Assembly: GCA_025774205.1 (NCBI GenBank)
Contig: JALGWK010000029.1
Coordinates: forward strand, 1 to 25,085
Direction of reading: 5' to 3'
DNA: 25,085 bases
From: a bacterium
GTDB taxonomy: Bacteria > Blakebacterota > Blakebacteria > Blakebacterales > Blakebacteraceae
In this document: in pieces, positions 6,100 to 15,060 of the stretch
Position numbering within the stretch: the stretch's first letter is position 1
Layout of the letters: each line of letters opens with the position of its first letter
The notes under the pieces: generated by a model
Database searches by the model: none
What the model was told of the DNA's origin: nothing
The model's input: the letters and a program-made list of their open reading frames with translations, nothing else
Translations under genes and position numbers: made by a program

Positions 6100-8781
6100 T
6101 TACAGCGCCGGGGGCACCCGCAGTCGGCGCAGCAGCATCCCGAATCTGGGATCCTCGGGCACCGCCATCCGGCCGCCCTCGAGAACACGGAGCGCCTCAG
6201 GGACACGGCCGTTACGCTCGAGCAACGCGGCCAGGGCAATATAGGAGTCCGCGTGCCGGGGCCATTCCCTGAGATTGGTCCGGAACGCTTCTTCGGCGCC
6301 CGCCAGATCATTCAGGTTCACCCGTGCCGTACCGAGGTTGAATCCGAACTGGGCGTTGGAGACACCGGCCTGACGGGCCCGCGTGAAATGTTCTTCCGCC
6401 TCCGCCCATCGGGCGTCACGGTAGGCGATCGTGCCCAGGTTCACCCAGGCCTCACCGAGATCGGGCCGGAGCTCGACCGCCCGGGTGAAAGCTTCGATCG
6501 CCACGCTCCACTGACCCTTCTCAAGGTAGACCACCCCCAGGTCGTTCCACACTTCGGGAGAATCGGGCGCCAGCCTGGCCGCCTCCTCCAGGTCGTCCCG
6601 GGCCGACGTCGCGTCTCCCTGTCCCAGGCTTATGCCGGCCCGCACCTGCAGGTAATCCTCCCGCGAGACCTGTCCGAGTCGACCGGTCGGCAGGACCAGC
6701 TCCGCTTCATCGAAGGCGCCCTGACGGGTGAGGGCCCGGGCCAGTTCGACCAGTAGTCCCTGGTCGCGAGGTCTGAGGGCCAGTGCTTCCCTCAGGGTTG
6801 CTTCCATTCCGTTCCAGTCCCCCACGGTGGAGAAGAAGGAGGCCAGGTCCATCCACGGTTCGGGTCTCTCGGGGTTGATCCGCGCCGAGGCCCTGAATTC
6901 GGCCTCAGCGGCCGGCAGTATCCCCAGTCTGAGCCAGGCTTCCCCGAGCAGGCGGTGACGTTCACTCCACCAGTCCCGGCTGGCATTATCAATGGCCGGC
7001 AGGGTCTCTCTCTGAAAACCGGGGGAGAACGCTTCAAGTATATTCACGTGTCGTTGAATATCATCAACCCCGACCTGGTACCCGGGAGGCTCCAGTCTGA
7101 ATAACACCCCCTGGGGCACCAGCACACCGTAGGTGTTTCCGGGGGGGAGGATGATGGGACTCAGGAAGAGCGGTTTATCAGAGTCTGTATTGGCCGCGAT
7201 CAGTTCCCGGGAGGCTGCTTCATGAGGCAGCCGTTCATACGATGGGTTGAGGGGCGGAACGGCAAGTGTTGGGATGGTTTCCCTCAACTCATTCTGGTAC
7301 CAGGCTTCCCGGACCAGTAACAGGTAGATCCCATGAAGATCCGGGTGCCGCCTCTCGACGCGCTGCTGGAACCAGAGCATGAACGAGGTGAGATTGTCCT
7401 CCGCAAATACCCAGCCCTCAACTTCACCGGTCGGATCAGGCTCACCCTTCACCGAGGAGATCACGGCCTCCAGGTATCGATCGGGTCCCCACTGGCGATC
7501 GGGAGTGGATACTCCCCAGTTCTGAACCATTCGGAATCCGGGTCCGATGCCGATCATCAGGGCCACCACTGCCAGAACAATCCGCCCGCCGGTGCCCGGG
7601 CCCAGCCGTTCGACACATTTTTCCCCTGCGAGAAGGATCAGAACCCCCACTCCGAAAGCCAGAAAGAGGTGAACCGGCAGGAGAGCATCATCGAGGATGT
7701 CCAGGTTCAGCAGCAGGAAAAGCGCGGGGAAGAGAAGGAATGTCAGAGCTGTGATCCCCAGCCGGAAGCGGCGCACACCAGCCCAGCACCACCCGCAGAG
7801 GGCCAGAATGAACATCGGCAGTCCCATGGACGCGGCGATCTTGCCCCAGAGAGTGAAGGCCGTGATGGGGAAATAGGTCGGTGGACGCTGCCGGATCTCC
7901 GCGGCTGTGACCAGACGGAAAAAGCCCCGGAGCGTATGAGCGTCCCCCCAGTTATAGGGAGGCTGGAGCGAGGCTCGTACCGGCAGCAGCAGGTAGACAG
8001 TGACAGCGATCAATCCCAGCGCAGTGAGAGGAATCAGCACCCTCCGCAGCCGGAATCCGGCCGAAGGAGCTCTGAATACTTCCGGCGGCGGTGTTTCCGG
8101 ATTGAGCATCCACCAGAAGAAGAGAGCCAGGGCCGGGAAGAATATGACGATGGTTACGTGGTTCGCCAGGGCCAGTCCCGCGACATAGATCGTCAGTAAT
8201 GGAATACGCCAGCCGGACGGTCCCCAGATCCTCGTCAGCAGATGATCGGCACTGCCCTCATCCAGCAGCGGGATCGGTTGATCGGAACGAAGCACCCCTT
8301 CAACAGAGAGGAGAATCAGCAGCGCCGCGAAGAGAGTGTGCAGCGTATACACCTCGGCTACGATCGCCTGCTCGACAAATATCGGCATGCTCGCCAGGGT
8401 GAAGACAGCCGCCACGGAAGCCACGATCCGGATCAGGGTCGGGATCGGACCGAGCCGCAGGAGACCGGATACCTTCCAGGCTGCCAGAGCCAGGATGGCC
8501 AGGGTCGCGCCGCCGGCCAGGGCCGAGAACAGGTTGGCGCCGACAGCCGGGGTAGTGATCCAGGCAAAGAGCAGGATCGAAAGGCGACCCAGAATACTGA
8601 ACGCCGGATAGCCGGTCGGGTGGGCGATCCCGAAGGAATTCGCGACTCCGATAAACTCAGCGCCATCCCGCCAGTTCGAGCCCGGCGACAACTGCAGCAG
8701 GAAGAAACAGAAACCGACCATTCCCACGACGAGGGCCAGTCGGGCAGGATTCGACACTGGTATGGATCTTGAGGTATTCAC
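6100..8781 (-). CDS. DUF2723 GT-C-like membrane glycosyltransferase fused to TPR repeats
   Basis: The 893-residue protein starts with a membrane segment and the DUF2723 hallmark LSPGSNWRDGAEFI (31-44) then GIAHPTGYPAFS (51-62); the Asp in the first loop sits where GT-C enzymes keep their catalytic acid. About ten or more membrane segments extend to about residue 400. An extracytoplasmic segment and then TPR repeats (about 590-880, e.g. VWNDLGVVYLEKGQWSVAIE) complete it. DUF2723 belongs to the protein O-mannosyltransferase-like GT-C clan, which transfers sugars from polyprenyl-phosphate donors outside the membrane. The TPR tail may select protein or complex partners. The GTG start overlaps the stop of the upstream GT2 gene by 4 nt. 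The exact sugar and acceptor are not known. Confidence 0.87.
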   Translation of the reverse strand: MNTSRSIPVSNPARLALVVGMVGFCFFLLQLSPGSNWRDGAEFIGVANSFGIAHPTGYPAFSILGRLSILLFAWITTPAVGANLFSALAGGATLAILALAAWKVSGLLRLGPIPTLIRIVASVAAVFTLASMPIFVEQAIVAEVYTLHTLFAALLILLSVEGVLRSDQPIPLLDEGSADHLLTRIWGPSGWRIPLLTIYVAGLALANHVTIVIFFPALALFFWWMLNPETPPPEVFRAPSAGFRLRRVLIPLTALGLIAVTVYLLLPVRASLQPPYNWGDAHTLRGFFRLVTAAEIRQRPPTYFPITAFTLWGKIAASMGLPMFILALCGWCWAGVRRFRLGITALTFLLFPALFLLLNLDILDDALLPVHLFLAFGVGVLILLAGEKCVERLGPGTGGRIVLAVVALMIGIGPGFRMVQNWGVSTPDRQWGPDRYLEAVISSVKGEPDPTGEVEGWVFAEDNLTSFMLWFQQRVERRHPDLHGIYLLLVREAWYQNELRETIPTLAVPPLNPSYERLPHEAASRELIAANTDSDKPLFLSPIILPPGNTYGVLVPQGVLFRLEPPGYQVGVDDIQRHVNILEAFSPGFQRETLPAIDNASRDWWSERHRLLGEAWLRLGILPAAEAEFRASARINPERPEPWMDLASFFSTVGDWNGMEATLREALALRPRDQGLLVELARALTRQGAFDEAELVLPTGRLGQVSREDYLQVRAGISLGQGDATSARDDLEEAARLAPDSPEVWNDLGVVYLEKGQWSVAIEAFTRAVELRPDLGEAWVNLGTIAYRDARWAEAEEHFTRARQAGVSNAQFGFNLGTARVNLNDLAGAEEAFRTNLREWPRHADSYIALAALLERNGRVPEALRVLEGGRMAVPEDPRFGMLLRRLRVPPAL

Positions 8782-9662
8782 GGAGTGTAGTGGTTTTTCT
8801 TGTTGAGAACGACGATCAGGTCTGCCAGAAGACCTGCGACCGCGATCATGGCGCCGAATACACAGATCATGACATCGGCCCCTCCGATATCATGAAAGGT
8901 GATCCAGTCATGAACTGTCTTCCAGACACCGATTCCGATGACAATGAAGCTGAGCGGCAGGAATACACGCAAGGGATTGAAATACATGACCGTACGGATG
9001 ACGAGCAGGATATAGTTGTAGGTATCCAGCAGGGGATGGAATGTCGATTTACCGGCTGTGCGCCGGTAATAATCCACTTCCACGAAGGCGACCGACTTCT
9101 CATTTGAGAGAAAGGCGAGGGTGAGGGTGCTCACCCAGGAGTGACTGTTGGGGAGCAGATAAAAGAACTCCAGGGCGACAGATTTCCGGAACGCTCTCAA
9201 GCCGGAATTGAGATCGGGAATTCGGGTCCGCGTCATGTAACTCGCCAGCATCCTGACAAAGAATTTCGCCGGCCAGCGCAACCAGGAGGAGGCTACCCTG
9301 CCCCCGGTCCGCGAGCCCACGACCATGTCATATTCAGTGAGCATCTGAACCAGACGGGGCATCTCATGGTTGGGGTAAGTTCCATCTGCATCGGAAGTTA
9401 CCACTAGTTCACTCCGTGCCGCCCGGGTGCCGGTCTTTCTGGCTGCTCCGACGCCCCGATTTCGATCATGACTGATCAGGGTAATCCCGGGAATCTCCTT
9501 CACGATCCCGGCGGTATTATCTGTTGAGCCGTCATCGACCACGATAATCTCATACGAGATATCGGCCTGCTCGAACGCCTTCTGGATAGTGGCGATATCA
9601 TCCGCGACAGTTTGTTCCTCGTTGTACGCGGGCAGGATGATACTGGCTTCCGGATTTTCCAT
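8778..9662 (-). CDS. Family 2 glycosyltransferase, dolichyl-phosphate sugar synthase-like
   Basis: From the ATG at 9662 the protein is 294 residues: PAYNEE (11-16), VVDDGSTDNT (41-50), the metal-binding DAD (91-93), and DLNSGLRAFRK (150-160), all typical of the DPM/DPG-synthase branch of GT2. Two C-terminal membrane helices follow (about 233-250 and 263-285). Such enzymes make polyprenyl-phosphate-linked mannose or glucose for GT-C transferases. A TTG at 9698, overlapping the asnB stop, is an alternative start that adds 12 residues; the ATG gives the family-typical N-terminus but has no strong ribosome binding site. The 4-nt overlap with the DUF2723 gene strongly suggests donor synthase and user are coupled. 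The sugar identity is inferred only from family resemblance. Confidence 0.9.
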   Translation of the reverse strand: MENPEASIILPAYNEEQTVADDIATIQKAFEQADISYEIIVVDDGSTDNTAGIVKEIPGITLISHDRNRGVGAARKTGTRAARSELVVTSDADGTYPNHEMPRLVQMLTEYDMVVGSRTGGRVASSWLRWPAKFFVRMLASYMTRTRIPDLNSGLRAFRKSVALEFFYLLPNSHSWVSTLTLAFLSNEKSVAFVEVDYYRRTAGKSTFHPLLDTYNYILLVIRTVMYFNPLRVFLPLSFIVIGIGVWKTVHDWITFHDIGGADVMICVFGAMIAVAGLLADLIVVLNKKNHYTP

Positions 9663-9694
9663 GTCGGGTAATGTACGAGGATTGCCCGGGAGAA

Positions 9695-11560
9695 TCAATC
9701 AACCCAGAGAAGATAGGAGATGAGGCAACTCAATCTCCTGGAGTGGTCCCTGATGCCGGTCCGATGTTCTTCCAGCAGGCGATCCATTTCCTTTCTGTTC
9801 AGACCATGCTCGGCCGGGTTGCATGAGCTGATGATATCCCCGGCAAAGGAGTGAAGCGGTCCTCTCAACCAGGGCCCGATCGGCACCAGGAACCCTTTCT
9901 TGGGCATGGTCACACATTCGGCCGGCAGCAGCCGGCGCATGGCCTGTCTGATGAGATATTTTGTCTTCAGACCCCTCGTTTTGTATTTCCAGGGGACAGA
10001 GGCCGCAAAATCAAGCATTTCCGTGTCAAGAAAAGGAGCCCGGCACTCAAGGGAGTGGGCCGAGGTCATGATATCCATTGAATAGAGGATGCAATCGGGG
10101 AGGAAGATCCTGAGATCCAGATACATGAGCCGGTTGATCATTTCAGGTTCGGTCAATCCATCCAGATGATGTTCGAAGACATGGAAGGCATCTTCGTGGG
10201 GGATACGTTGCTGCAGTCCGGCCGTGAACAGACGTCGGCGTTCCTCAATCGAGAAGATCTGCTTGAACAGATAATGGGCTCGTTCCGGTCTTTCGTCCGC
10301 TCCGGCAACAAAGGATTTGGCCTTGAAATCGAGTGACATCCTTCGAAATGAGGTGGGCAGCGCTTCCACTGCCGGCCTGATGAGCCTCCGTCGAATCAGC
10401 GCCGGAATGATCCGATATACGGCCGCCATCCGGGCCGCAACCAGGGTCGGATACCCGCCGAACAACTCATCCCCTCCCGCCCCGCTCAATACGACCGTGA
10501 CATCCTCCCTGGCTTTCTGTGACAGGTGTGAGATCGCCATGTTGGTCCAGTCACCATGCGGTTCATCCAGCTGTCTGATAACCTGCGGAAGCAGATCCTG
10601 CAGGTCATCCGGCGTGAGGATGAATTCATGATGATTGGTGGCGAACTGTCGGCTTATCAGGGATGCCATGTCGAGTTCGCTGTAGGAATCTTCATGATAT
10701 CCGACGGAATAGGTATTGATGGTGCTGCCATGCCGCGCCATCATCGCCACGATACTGGCGGAGTCAAGACCACCCGACAGATAGGCGCCAACCGGGACAT
10801 CACTCTGAAGATGGCGCTTCACTGATTGATCGAGCAACCCGGTGAACTCATGCGCACACTCCGCCAGCGATCGGTCCGGTCCCCGGGTGAAATCATAATT
10901 CCAGTAGCGGTTACTCCGGACGGTGCCTGACTCAATGGTCAGATACTCACCCGGCATAACCCGCCGGATGTTCTTATACAGCGTGCGGGGAGCGGTTACA
11001 TAGTAGAACGCGAAGTAATCGTTCAGGGCCTGATGATCCCGTTCGGTCGGAAAGGAGGGGAGAGCGAGGAGCGCTTTCATCTCGGAGGAGAAGAACAGGG
11101 CTCCCCTCCATTCGCTCACGAAGAGGGGTTTCATGCCGGTTCTATCTCTCGCCAGCAGCAGACGCCGGCGCGTCCGATCCCAGATCGCCAGCGCGAACAT
11201 GCCGTTCAGATGCTGAAGGAACCCGTCGTGGTCTTCCTCATACAGATGAACCAGCACCTCGGTATCACACATGGTCCGGAACTGGTGTCCCCGGGTGGTC
11301 AGGTCACGGCGAAGATCCGTATGATTGTAAATCTCCCCGTTGAACACTACCGAGACGGTCCCATCTTCATTGTGCAGAGGCTGGTGGCCACCCTCACTAT
11401 CGATGACTGCCAGTCTCCTGGCGCCCATTCCGAGCGGCCCGTCCACCAGTGTACCGGAATCGTCAGGTCCCCTGTGATGGAGCCTGGAGAGCCCGGTTTC
11501 CAGGAAATCGGGGGGAGCTTCGCTCCCGTCCAGCATGACGTATCCGAATATTCCGCACAT
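9695..11560 (-). CDS. asnB: Glutamine-hydrolysing asparagine synthase family protein
   Basis: The 621-residue protein begins MCGIFGYV, so Cys2 is the glutaminase nucleophile. That requires the start at 11560 rather than at the upstream in-frame ATG at 11584, although no strong ribosome binding site precedes it. Also present are HHRGPDDSG (28-36), FNGEIYNH (73-80), the ATP-PP loop SGGLDS (262-267) and VVLSGAGGDELFGGY. The family transfers glutamine-derived ammonia to an adenylylated carboxylate. Many copies located in glycan clusters amidate sugars or peptidoglycan-like substrates instead of making asparagine. Here it overlaps or abuts the GT2 gene and may belong to the same glycosylation unit. 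The family is certain; the substrate is open. Confidence 0.92.
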   Translation of the reverse strand: MCGIFGYVMLDGSEAPPDFLETGLSRLHHRGPDDSGTLVDGPLGMGARRLAVIDSEGGHQPLHNEDGTVSVVFNGEIYNHTDLRRDLTTRGHQFRTMCDTEVLVHLYEEDHDGFLQHLNGMFALAIWDRTRRRLLLARDRTGMKPLFVSEWRGALFFSSEMKALLALPSFPTERDHQALNDYFAFYYVTAPRTLYKNIRRVMPGEYLTIESGTVRSNRYWNYDFTRGPDRSLAECAHEFTGLLDQSVKRHLQSDVPVGAYLSGGLDSASIVAMMARHGSTINTYSVGYHEDSYSELDMASLISRQFATNHHEFILTPDDLQDLLPQVIRQLDEPHGDWTNMAISHLSQKAREDVTVVLSGAGGDELFGGYPTLVAARMAAVYRIIPALIRRRLIRPAVEALPTSFRRMSLDFKAKSFVAGADERPERAHYLFKQIFSIEERRRLFTAGLQQRIPHEDAFHVFEHHLDGLTEPEMINRLMYLDLRIFLPDCILYSMDIMTSAHSLECRAPFLDTEMLDFAASVPWKYKTRGLKTKYLIRQAMRRLLPAECVTMPKKGFLVPIGPWLRGPLHSFAGDIISSCNPAEHGLNRKEMDRLLEEHRTGIRDHSRRLSCLISYLLWVD

Positions 11561-11593
11561 GGGGATCAGGTGGTCTCCATACAACAGAGAAGA

Positions 11594-11620
11594 CCCCCGC
11601 GACCGTCAGGGTCGCGGGGG
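11594..11620 (-). terminator. Strong hairpin, likely terminator of the 11700-12377 gene
   Basis: An 11-bp perfect GC-rich stem (CCCCCGCGACC/GGTCGCGGGGG) with a 5-base loop lies about 80 bases past the lipoprotein stop and 34 bases before the asnB start. On the minus strand it is followed by TCTTCTCTGTTG, only a weak U-tract. Confidence 0.6.
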
Positions 11621-11699
11621 CCGACGGTACTGCCACAGATCAACAGCGACAGGCGACCGTTCCGGTTCTCCAACGGCCCGGTCGCTTCCCTGGTATTCC

Positions 11700-12377
11700 T
11701 CAGCGCTCCTGGCCGCCGGCGGGGACCAGCGTCTGCAGGATCGGGACCCACCCGCTGTCAGGGTACTTGTTGATGAAGTAGTTCTCGACATAGTCCCTGG
11801 TGTAGGTGGTTGACAGATGGAATTTATCATTATCCATCTTCGCCATTTTGTAATGTACGACCGTGCCTCCGCCCGTGAGGGAGAAGACGTTGTGCTGGAA
11901 GTTGTACACATTGAGACGGGGGCTGGTCTGGAAGTATTCACCCGTGAATGTGTAGCGGTAGTTCGCAGAGGCCGCCATCCATCGCTCGTTCGGCATGCGC
12001 AGCTCATTCCAGATGGTGAAATCACCGCCGCGGTTACCGATCATCCGGATGCCCTTGAGGGTGTACCGTCCCGGCGGCAGGTTCTCGACGCAGAAGTAGC
12101 CGTCATCCTCCGCCCAGATGGTGATGGCCTTCCGGACGTACTCGCCGTCCACTTCCTGGTCGGCCATGATCGAGATCTCCTGGCCGGAGGTATAGGCCTC
12201 CTGCATACCGCGGATGACTTCGACCGTACTCGAGCCGATGATCAGGATCGCGTCCTCGCCCGCGGGGTCGGTCAGACTGGTGGAGTAACCGCCGCCGCAG
12301 CTCGACAACATGACGATCAGGCCGAGGAAGAGCAGAACTCTGGCTCCCAACGGAGTCTTCGAAATGAATGCACGCAT
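11700..12377 (-). CDS. Lipoprotein of unknown function
   Basis: The start at 12377 (ATG, with GAGG about six bases upstream) gives 225 residues; the frame is open further upstream, but that extension would precede the signal peptide. The N-terminus is a lipoprotein signal ending in LSSC (Cys27) followed by Gly-Gly-Gly. The mature part is rich in beta-type sequence, with the segment GYFCVENLPPGRYTLKGIRM resembling carboxypeptidase-regulatory or prealbumin-like folds, and later aromatic-rich strands (YRYTFTGEYFQ). I do not recognise a named family. It is divergent from the TPR/GWxTD gene at 12579 with a 201-bp shared upstream region, and separated from asnB by a hairpin. An envelope role, perhaps with the neighbouring surface locus, is inference. 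Confidence 0.75.
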   Translation of the reverse strand: MRAFISKTPLGARVLLFLGLIVMLSSCGGGYSTSLTDPAGEDAILIIGSSTVEVIRGMQEAYTSGQEISIMADQEVDGEYVRKAITIWAEDDGYFCVENLPPGRYTLKGIRMIGNRGGDFTIWNELRMPNERWMAASANYRYTFTGEYFQTSPRLNVYNFQHNVFSLTGGGTVVHYKMAKMDNDKFHLSTTYTRDYVENYFINKYPDSGWVPILQTLVPAGGQER

Positions 12378-12578
12378 CTGGGTCCTCACTTGTCGGGTTC
12401 TTCCCTTGTTGTTGGGTCCTGGATATATGATATCAAAGCTTGCGTAACTGACCCACTGGAACCGTAAACAGTTTAGCATTATTTTGCGTCGAAACAGTGG
12501 GGTATTCTGCATTTTAATGGTGTACAGTTGAGGTCAGTGAAGTCTTCGAGGTCAAGTGGAGCAATGAGGAGTTCCTTC
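12378..12578. promoter_or_regulatory. Divergent intergenic region, presumed promoters both ways
   Basis: This 201-bp region separates divergently transcribed genes and is more AT-rich than its surroundings, with stretches such as CATATATCC (minus strand) and GCATTATTTTGCG (plus strand). Its position implies a promoter in each direction, but I see no convincing -35/-10 pair and no clear operator. Confidence 0.4.
12567..12571 (+). promoter_or_regulatory. Ribosome binding site choosing the start at 12579
   Basis: AGGAG lies seven bases before the ATG at 12579. The earlier in-frame ATG at 12564 has GGAG only two bases away, so 12579, which also gives a clean signal peptide, is preferred. Confidence 0.55.
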
Positions 12579-14378
12579 ATGCATCAACCTGTCGCGTCGG
12601 GTCCCCGTGCGGGATCGCTGTTCGCCCTGCTGGCCGTCCTGGCGGCTCTCTCCCTGCCGGTCGGAAACGCTCAAGCCCAGGATGTCGATTCCCTCTACCG
12701 GTTCGGGCTCGATCAGCTTGAACAGGGGGATACCGAGAACGCCATCAACACCTTCCGAAAGGTTCTGGAACTCAACCCGAATTACGCCCTGGCCCACTCG
12801 AGTCTCGGCTATATCTACATGCTTCGCGGGAACAGCGACCTGGCCCGGGCCTCCTTCGAGCGCGCGATCGATCTGGATATCAGGCTGGCCGCGGCCCATA
12901 ACGGGCGGGGAATGGTGCTCGCCCGGGAGGACCGGATGCGGTCGGAGGCCCTCGTGTCGTTCCGTGAGGCACTCGACCTCGACCCTGAATACCTGGACGC
13001 GCGCTACAATCTCGGCGTGACCCTGGCGGATATGGAGGATTTCCGGGGCGCCCGCCAGGCCTTTGCGGCACTCCTGCAGACCGATCCCGAATACAGTGAC
13101 GTCCACTATCGGCTCGGTGTGATCGCCAGCAATGAGGGAGATTACGATACCGCGATGGACGAGTTCCGTGACCAGTACCGCCTGGCGCCGAACCATCGGG
13201 AGAACCGGTTGGAACTCGGCCGTCTCTACTTCCGGCAGGAGGAGTACGACGACGCCGAACAGATGCTGCTGCCGATGGTCCAGCAGTTCCCGGACTATAC
13301 GCCGGCGATGCTCCTGCTCGCCGACGTCTACCTGGCGGTCGAGGACTACACCCGGGCCAATCAGCTCTACCTCCTCTCCTACAAGGATTTCGATGACGAG
13401 GAGACCGCCGATCGGCTCTGGCAGGATGTGGTGGATATCGCCGAAGACAAAGAACGCCGGGAATACCAGGAAACGGCGCTCGAGGACATGCCCGACTTCT
13501 TCCGGCGGTTCTGGCGCAAGCGGGACCGCGACCCCACCACTCCTGACACCAACGAGCGGATGGTCGAACACTACAGTCGGCTCCGACACGCTCGCATGTA
13601 TTTCCACAGCCCGACCACGATCGGGGAATACGACGACCGGGGACGAATCTGGATCAGGTATGGGCCACCCGACGAGCAGGCAGGATACGGCACCGCCGAC
13701 TCCGAGACCAGGCCCAGCGACACCTGGCTCTACTGGAGGGGCCTTAAGGAGCGTATCATCGTCCACTTCGTGGATCGGGGCATCGGGTACTTCCAGATCG
13801 TCGAGAGCCTGATGGAGGCCGCCGAGATGACGCCACTCACCCTCCTCCCCTCCATCGAGGAGGGGGAGCTCACCTCCACCACCTCGGAGATGTCAATCGA
13901 TCGGCTCCCGATCAATGCCTTCCGGGAGCGCGCCATCATCGATCCCCGGTACGACCGGATGGCCGACGAGATGGAAGAGATCATCCGGAACGCCCAGGGT
14001 CAGGGCGGCGGCGTCGATGGCGTCGACACCTATCTCCAGAACCTCCAGCGGATGATGGAGACGGAACGGATGGACAACCTGCAGGACATGGCGACCCTCG
14101 AATCGACGACCCATTACGTCAGCATCGAGCCGGAAAACCCGCTCCCCTTCAGCTTCTACACGGCCGCCTTCAAGGATATCCAGGGACGTACCCGGATCGA
14201 GGTCTACTACGGCATCCCGACCAGCGAACTGGAACTGGAGCGATACGGTGAAGGTCAGAAGGCGAGGGTCAACCTCGGGGTGGCCATGTTCGACGAGAAC
14301 TGGAACGAGATCGACCGGACCAACGAGATCCGGGAGTACCTCTCCTCCCAATTGGTGGAGCAGCAGGCGGGCGCCTAA
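12579..14378 (+). CDS. Exported TPR protein with GWxTD-like domain, N-terminal part of frameshifted gene
   Basis: The protein begins with a signal peptide (cleavage near AQAQ-D, residues 31-35), then about six TPR repeats (37-270, e.g. LELNPNYALAHSSLGYIYML). A GWxTD-like domain follows (about 305-415: FFRRFWRKRDRDPTTPDTNE, RGRIWIRYGPPDE, DTWLYW). The diagnostic GWxTD pentad itself has become GEYDD here. A further beta-rich region follows and the frame stops at 14376-14378 after EQQAGA. The downstream frame continues the same protein, so a single base is missing in the G/C-rich run at about 14366-14376; the full protein would be about 796 residues. GWxTD domains have no established function and occur in FCB-type bacteria, usually with surface or secretion genes. 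It is the only plus-strand gene in the window. Confidence 0.85.
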   Translation: MHQPVASGPRAGSLFALLAVLAALSLPVGNAQAQDVDSLYRFGLDQLEQGDTENAINTFRKVLELNPNYALAHSSLGYIYMLRGNSDLARASFERAIDLDIRLAAAHNGRGMVLAREDRMRSEALVSFREALDLDPEYLDARYNLGVTLADMEDFRGARQAFAALLQTDPEYSDVHYRLGVIASNEGDYDTAMDEFRDQYRLAPNHRENRLELGRLYFRQEEYDDAEQMLLPMVQQFPDYTPAMLLLADVYLAVEDYTRANQLYLLSYKDFDDEETADRLWQDVVDIAEDKERREYQETALEDMPDFFRRFWRKRDRDPTTPDTNERMVEHYSRLRHARMYFHSPTTIGEYDDRGRIWIRYGPPDEQAGYGTADSETRPSDTWLYWRGLKERIIVHFVDRGIGYFQIVESLMEAAEMTPLTLLPSIEEGELTSTTSEMSIDRLPINAFRERAIIDPRYDRMADEMEEIIRNAQGQGGGVDGVDTYLQNLQRMMETERMDNLQDMATLESTTHYVSIEPENPLPFSFYTAAFKDIQGRTRIEVYYGIPTSELELERYGEGQKARVNLGVAMFDENWNEIDRTNEIREYLSSQLVEQQAGA

Positions 14379-14968
14379 GGGCGATCCCCGGGGTCTACAA
14401 TTTCGCCATCAGCCTGACCGACATCAATTCGGGCCGGAGCGGTGTCGTGCGGGACAGTCTGAGGGTCGAGGAGTTCACCGGTCGGGCGCTCACCATCAGC
14501 GACATCGAGATGGCGGGATCAATCGGCACCCGGCGTGGAGGACGATTCTACCGCGACGGGGTTGAGATCATCCCGATGCCCACGCGGACCTATACCACCG
14601 AGCAGCCGATCTTCATCTACTACGAGCTGTACAACCTCTCGAAGGACGAGTTCGGTACCACCGCCTTCCAGGTGAGGTACGGCATCAAGCCGTCGGCCCA
14701 AGCCCGTCGCCGGGGCGTCCTCTCGTCGGCCTTCCGCGGACTCGGCCGTCTGGTCGGGATCGGCAAACCGGTCGAGGTCGGGCTCGAACTCGATATCGAA
14801 TACGGGATCCGGATGCAGGAGAACCGCTGGCTGGAACTGGAGTTCGCCGATCCCAAACCGGGCCTCTACCAGATCACGCTCATAGTGAAGGATATCAACA
14901 ACGGGACCGAGTACGAGCGGATCCAGGAATTCATGGTGACCCCGCCCCCTCAGACCGAGCGGAACTGA
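14378..14968 (+). CDS. C-terminal part of the frameshifted TPR/GWxTD gene
   Basis: Reading in the +2 frame relative to the upstream piece gives AIPGVYNFAISLTDINSG, then SLRVEEFTGRALTISDIEMA and about 150 more residues, ending in VTPPPQTERN. The phrases LTISDIE and YELYNLSKDE match counterparts in the neighbouring GWxTD protein (LTISDIEF, YAEVYGLSEP at 15061-16545), so this is the beta-sandwich module that accompanies GWxTD domains. It has no ribosome binding site or signal peptide of its own. An internal GTG at 14447 could only start a fragment. I read it as the continuation of the gene at 12579, separated by a one-base frameshift. Confidence 0.78.
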   Translation, partial: RAIPGVYNFAISLTDINSGRSGVVRDSLRVEEFTGRALTISDIEMAGSIGTRRGGRFYRDGVEIIPMPTRTYTTEQPIFIYYELYNLSKDEFGTTAFQVRYGIKPSAQARRRGVLSSAFRGLGRLVGIGKPVEVGLELDIEYGIRMQENRWLELEFADPKPGLYQITLIVKDINNGTEYERIQEFMVTPPPQTERN

Positions 14969-15010
14969 GCAGAGTGGCAGGCACTGGTCCGACTCTCTGA
15001 ATGGAATCCG

Positions 15011-15039
15011 GCTGATCCGGGAAGGACTCCCGGATCAGC
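15011..15039. terminator. Bidirectional terminator hairpin between convergent genes
   Basis: GCTGATCCGGGA (15011-15022) pairs perfectly with TCCCGGATCAGC (15028-15039) around a 5-base loop. It lies 42 bases after the plus-strand stop at 14968 and 21 bases after the minus-strand stop at 15061, so it can serve both transcripts. Flanking T-tracts are weak. Confidence 0.65.
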
Positions 15040-15060
15040 TGTCTCGCGCGATACTGTTTC

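Noticed and set aside
5461-6756. 431-residue plus-strand open frame across trxA and the DUF2723 gene
   Set aside because: It crosses two genes and an intergenic gap on the other strand and shows no recognisable domain.
12552-13766. 404-residue minus-strand open frame opposite the TPR gene
   Set aside because: Val/Gly/Glu-rich antisense shadow; the plus strand has clear TPR repeats and a signal peptide.
14360-14380. Programmed frameshift in the TPR/GWxTD gene
   Set aside because: No slippery heptamer with a downstream pseudoknot was recognised, and other unrelated genes in the window are broken in similar ways, so a sequence error or mutation is simpler.
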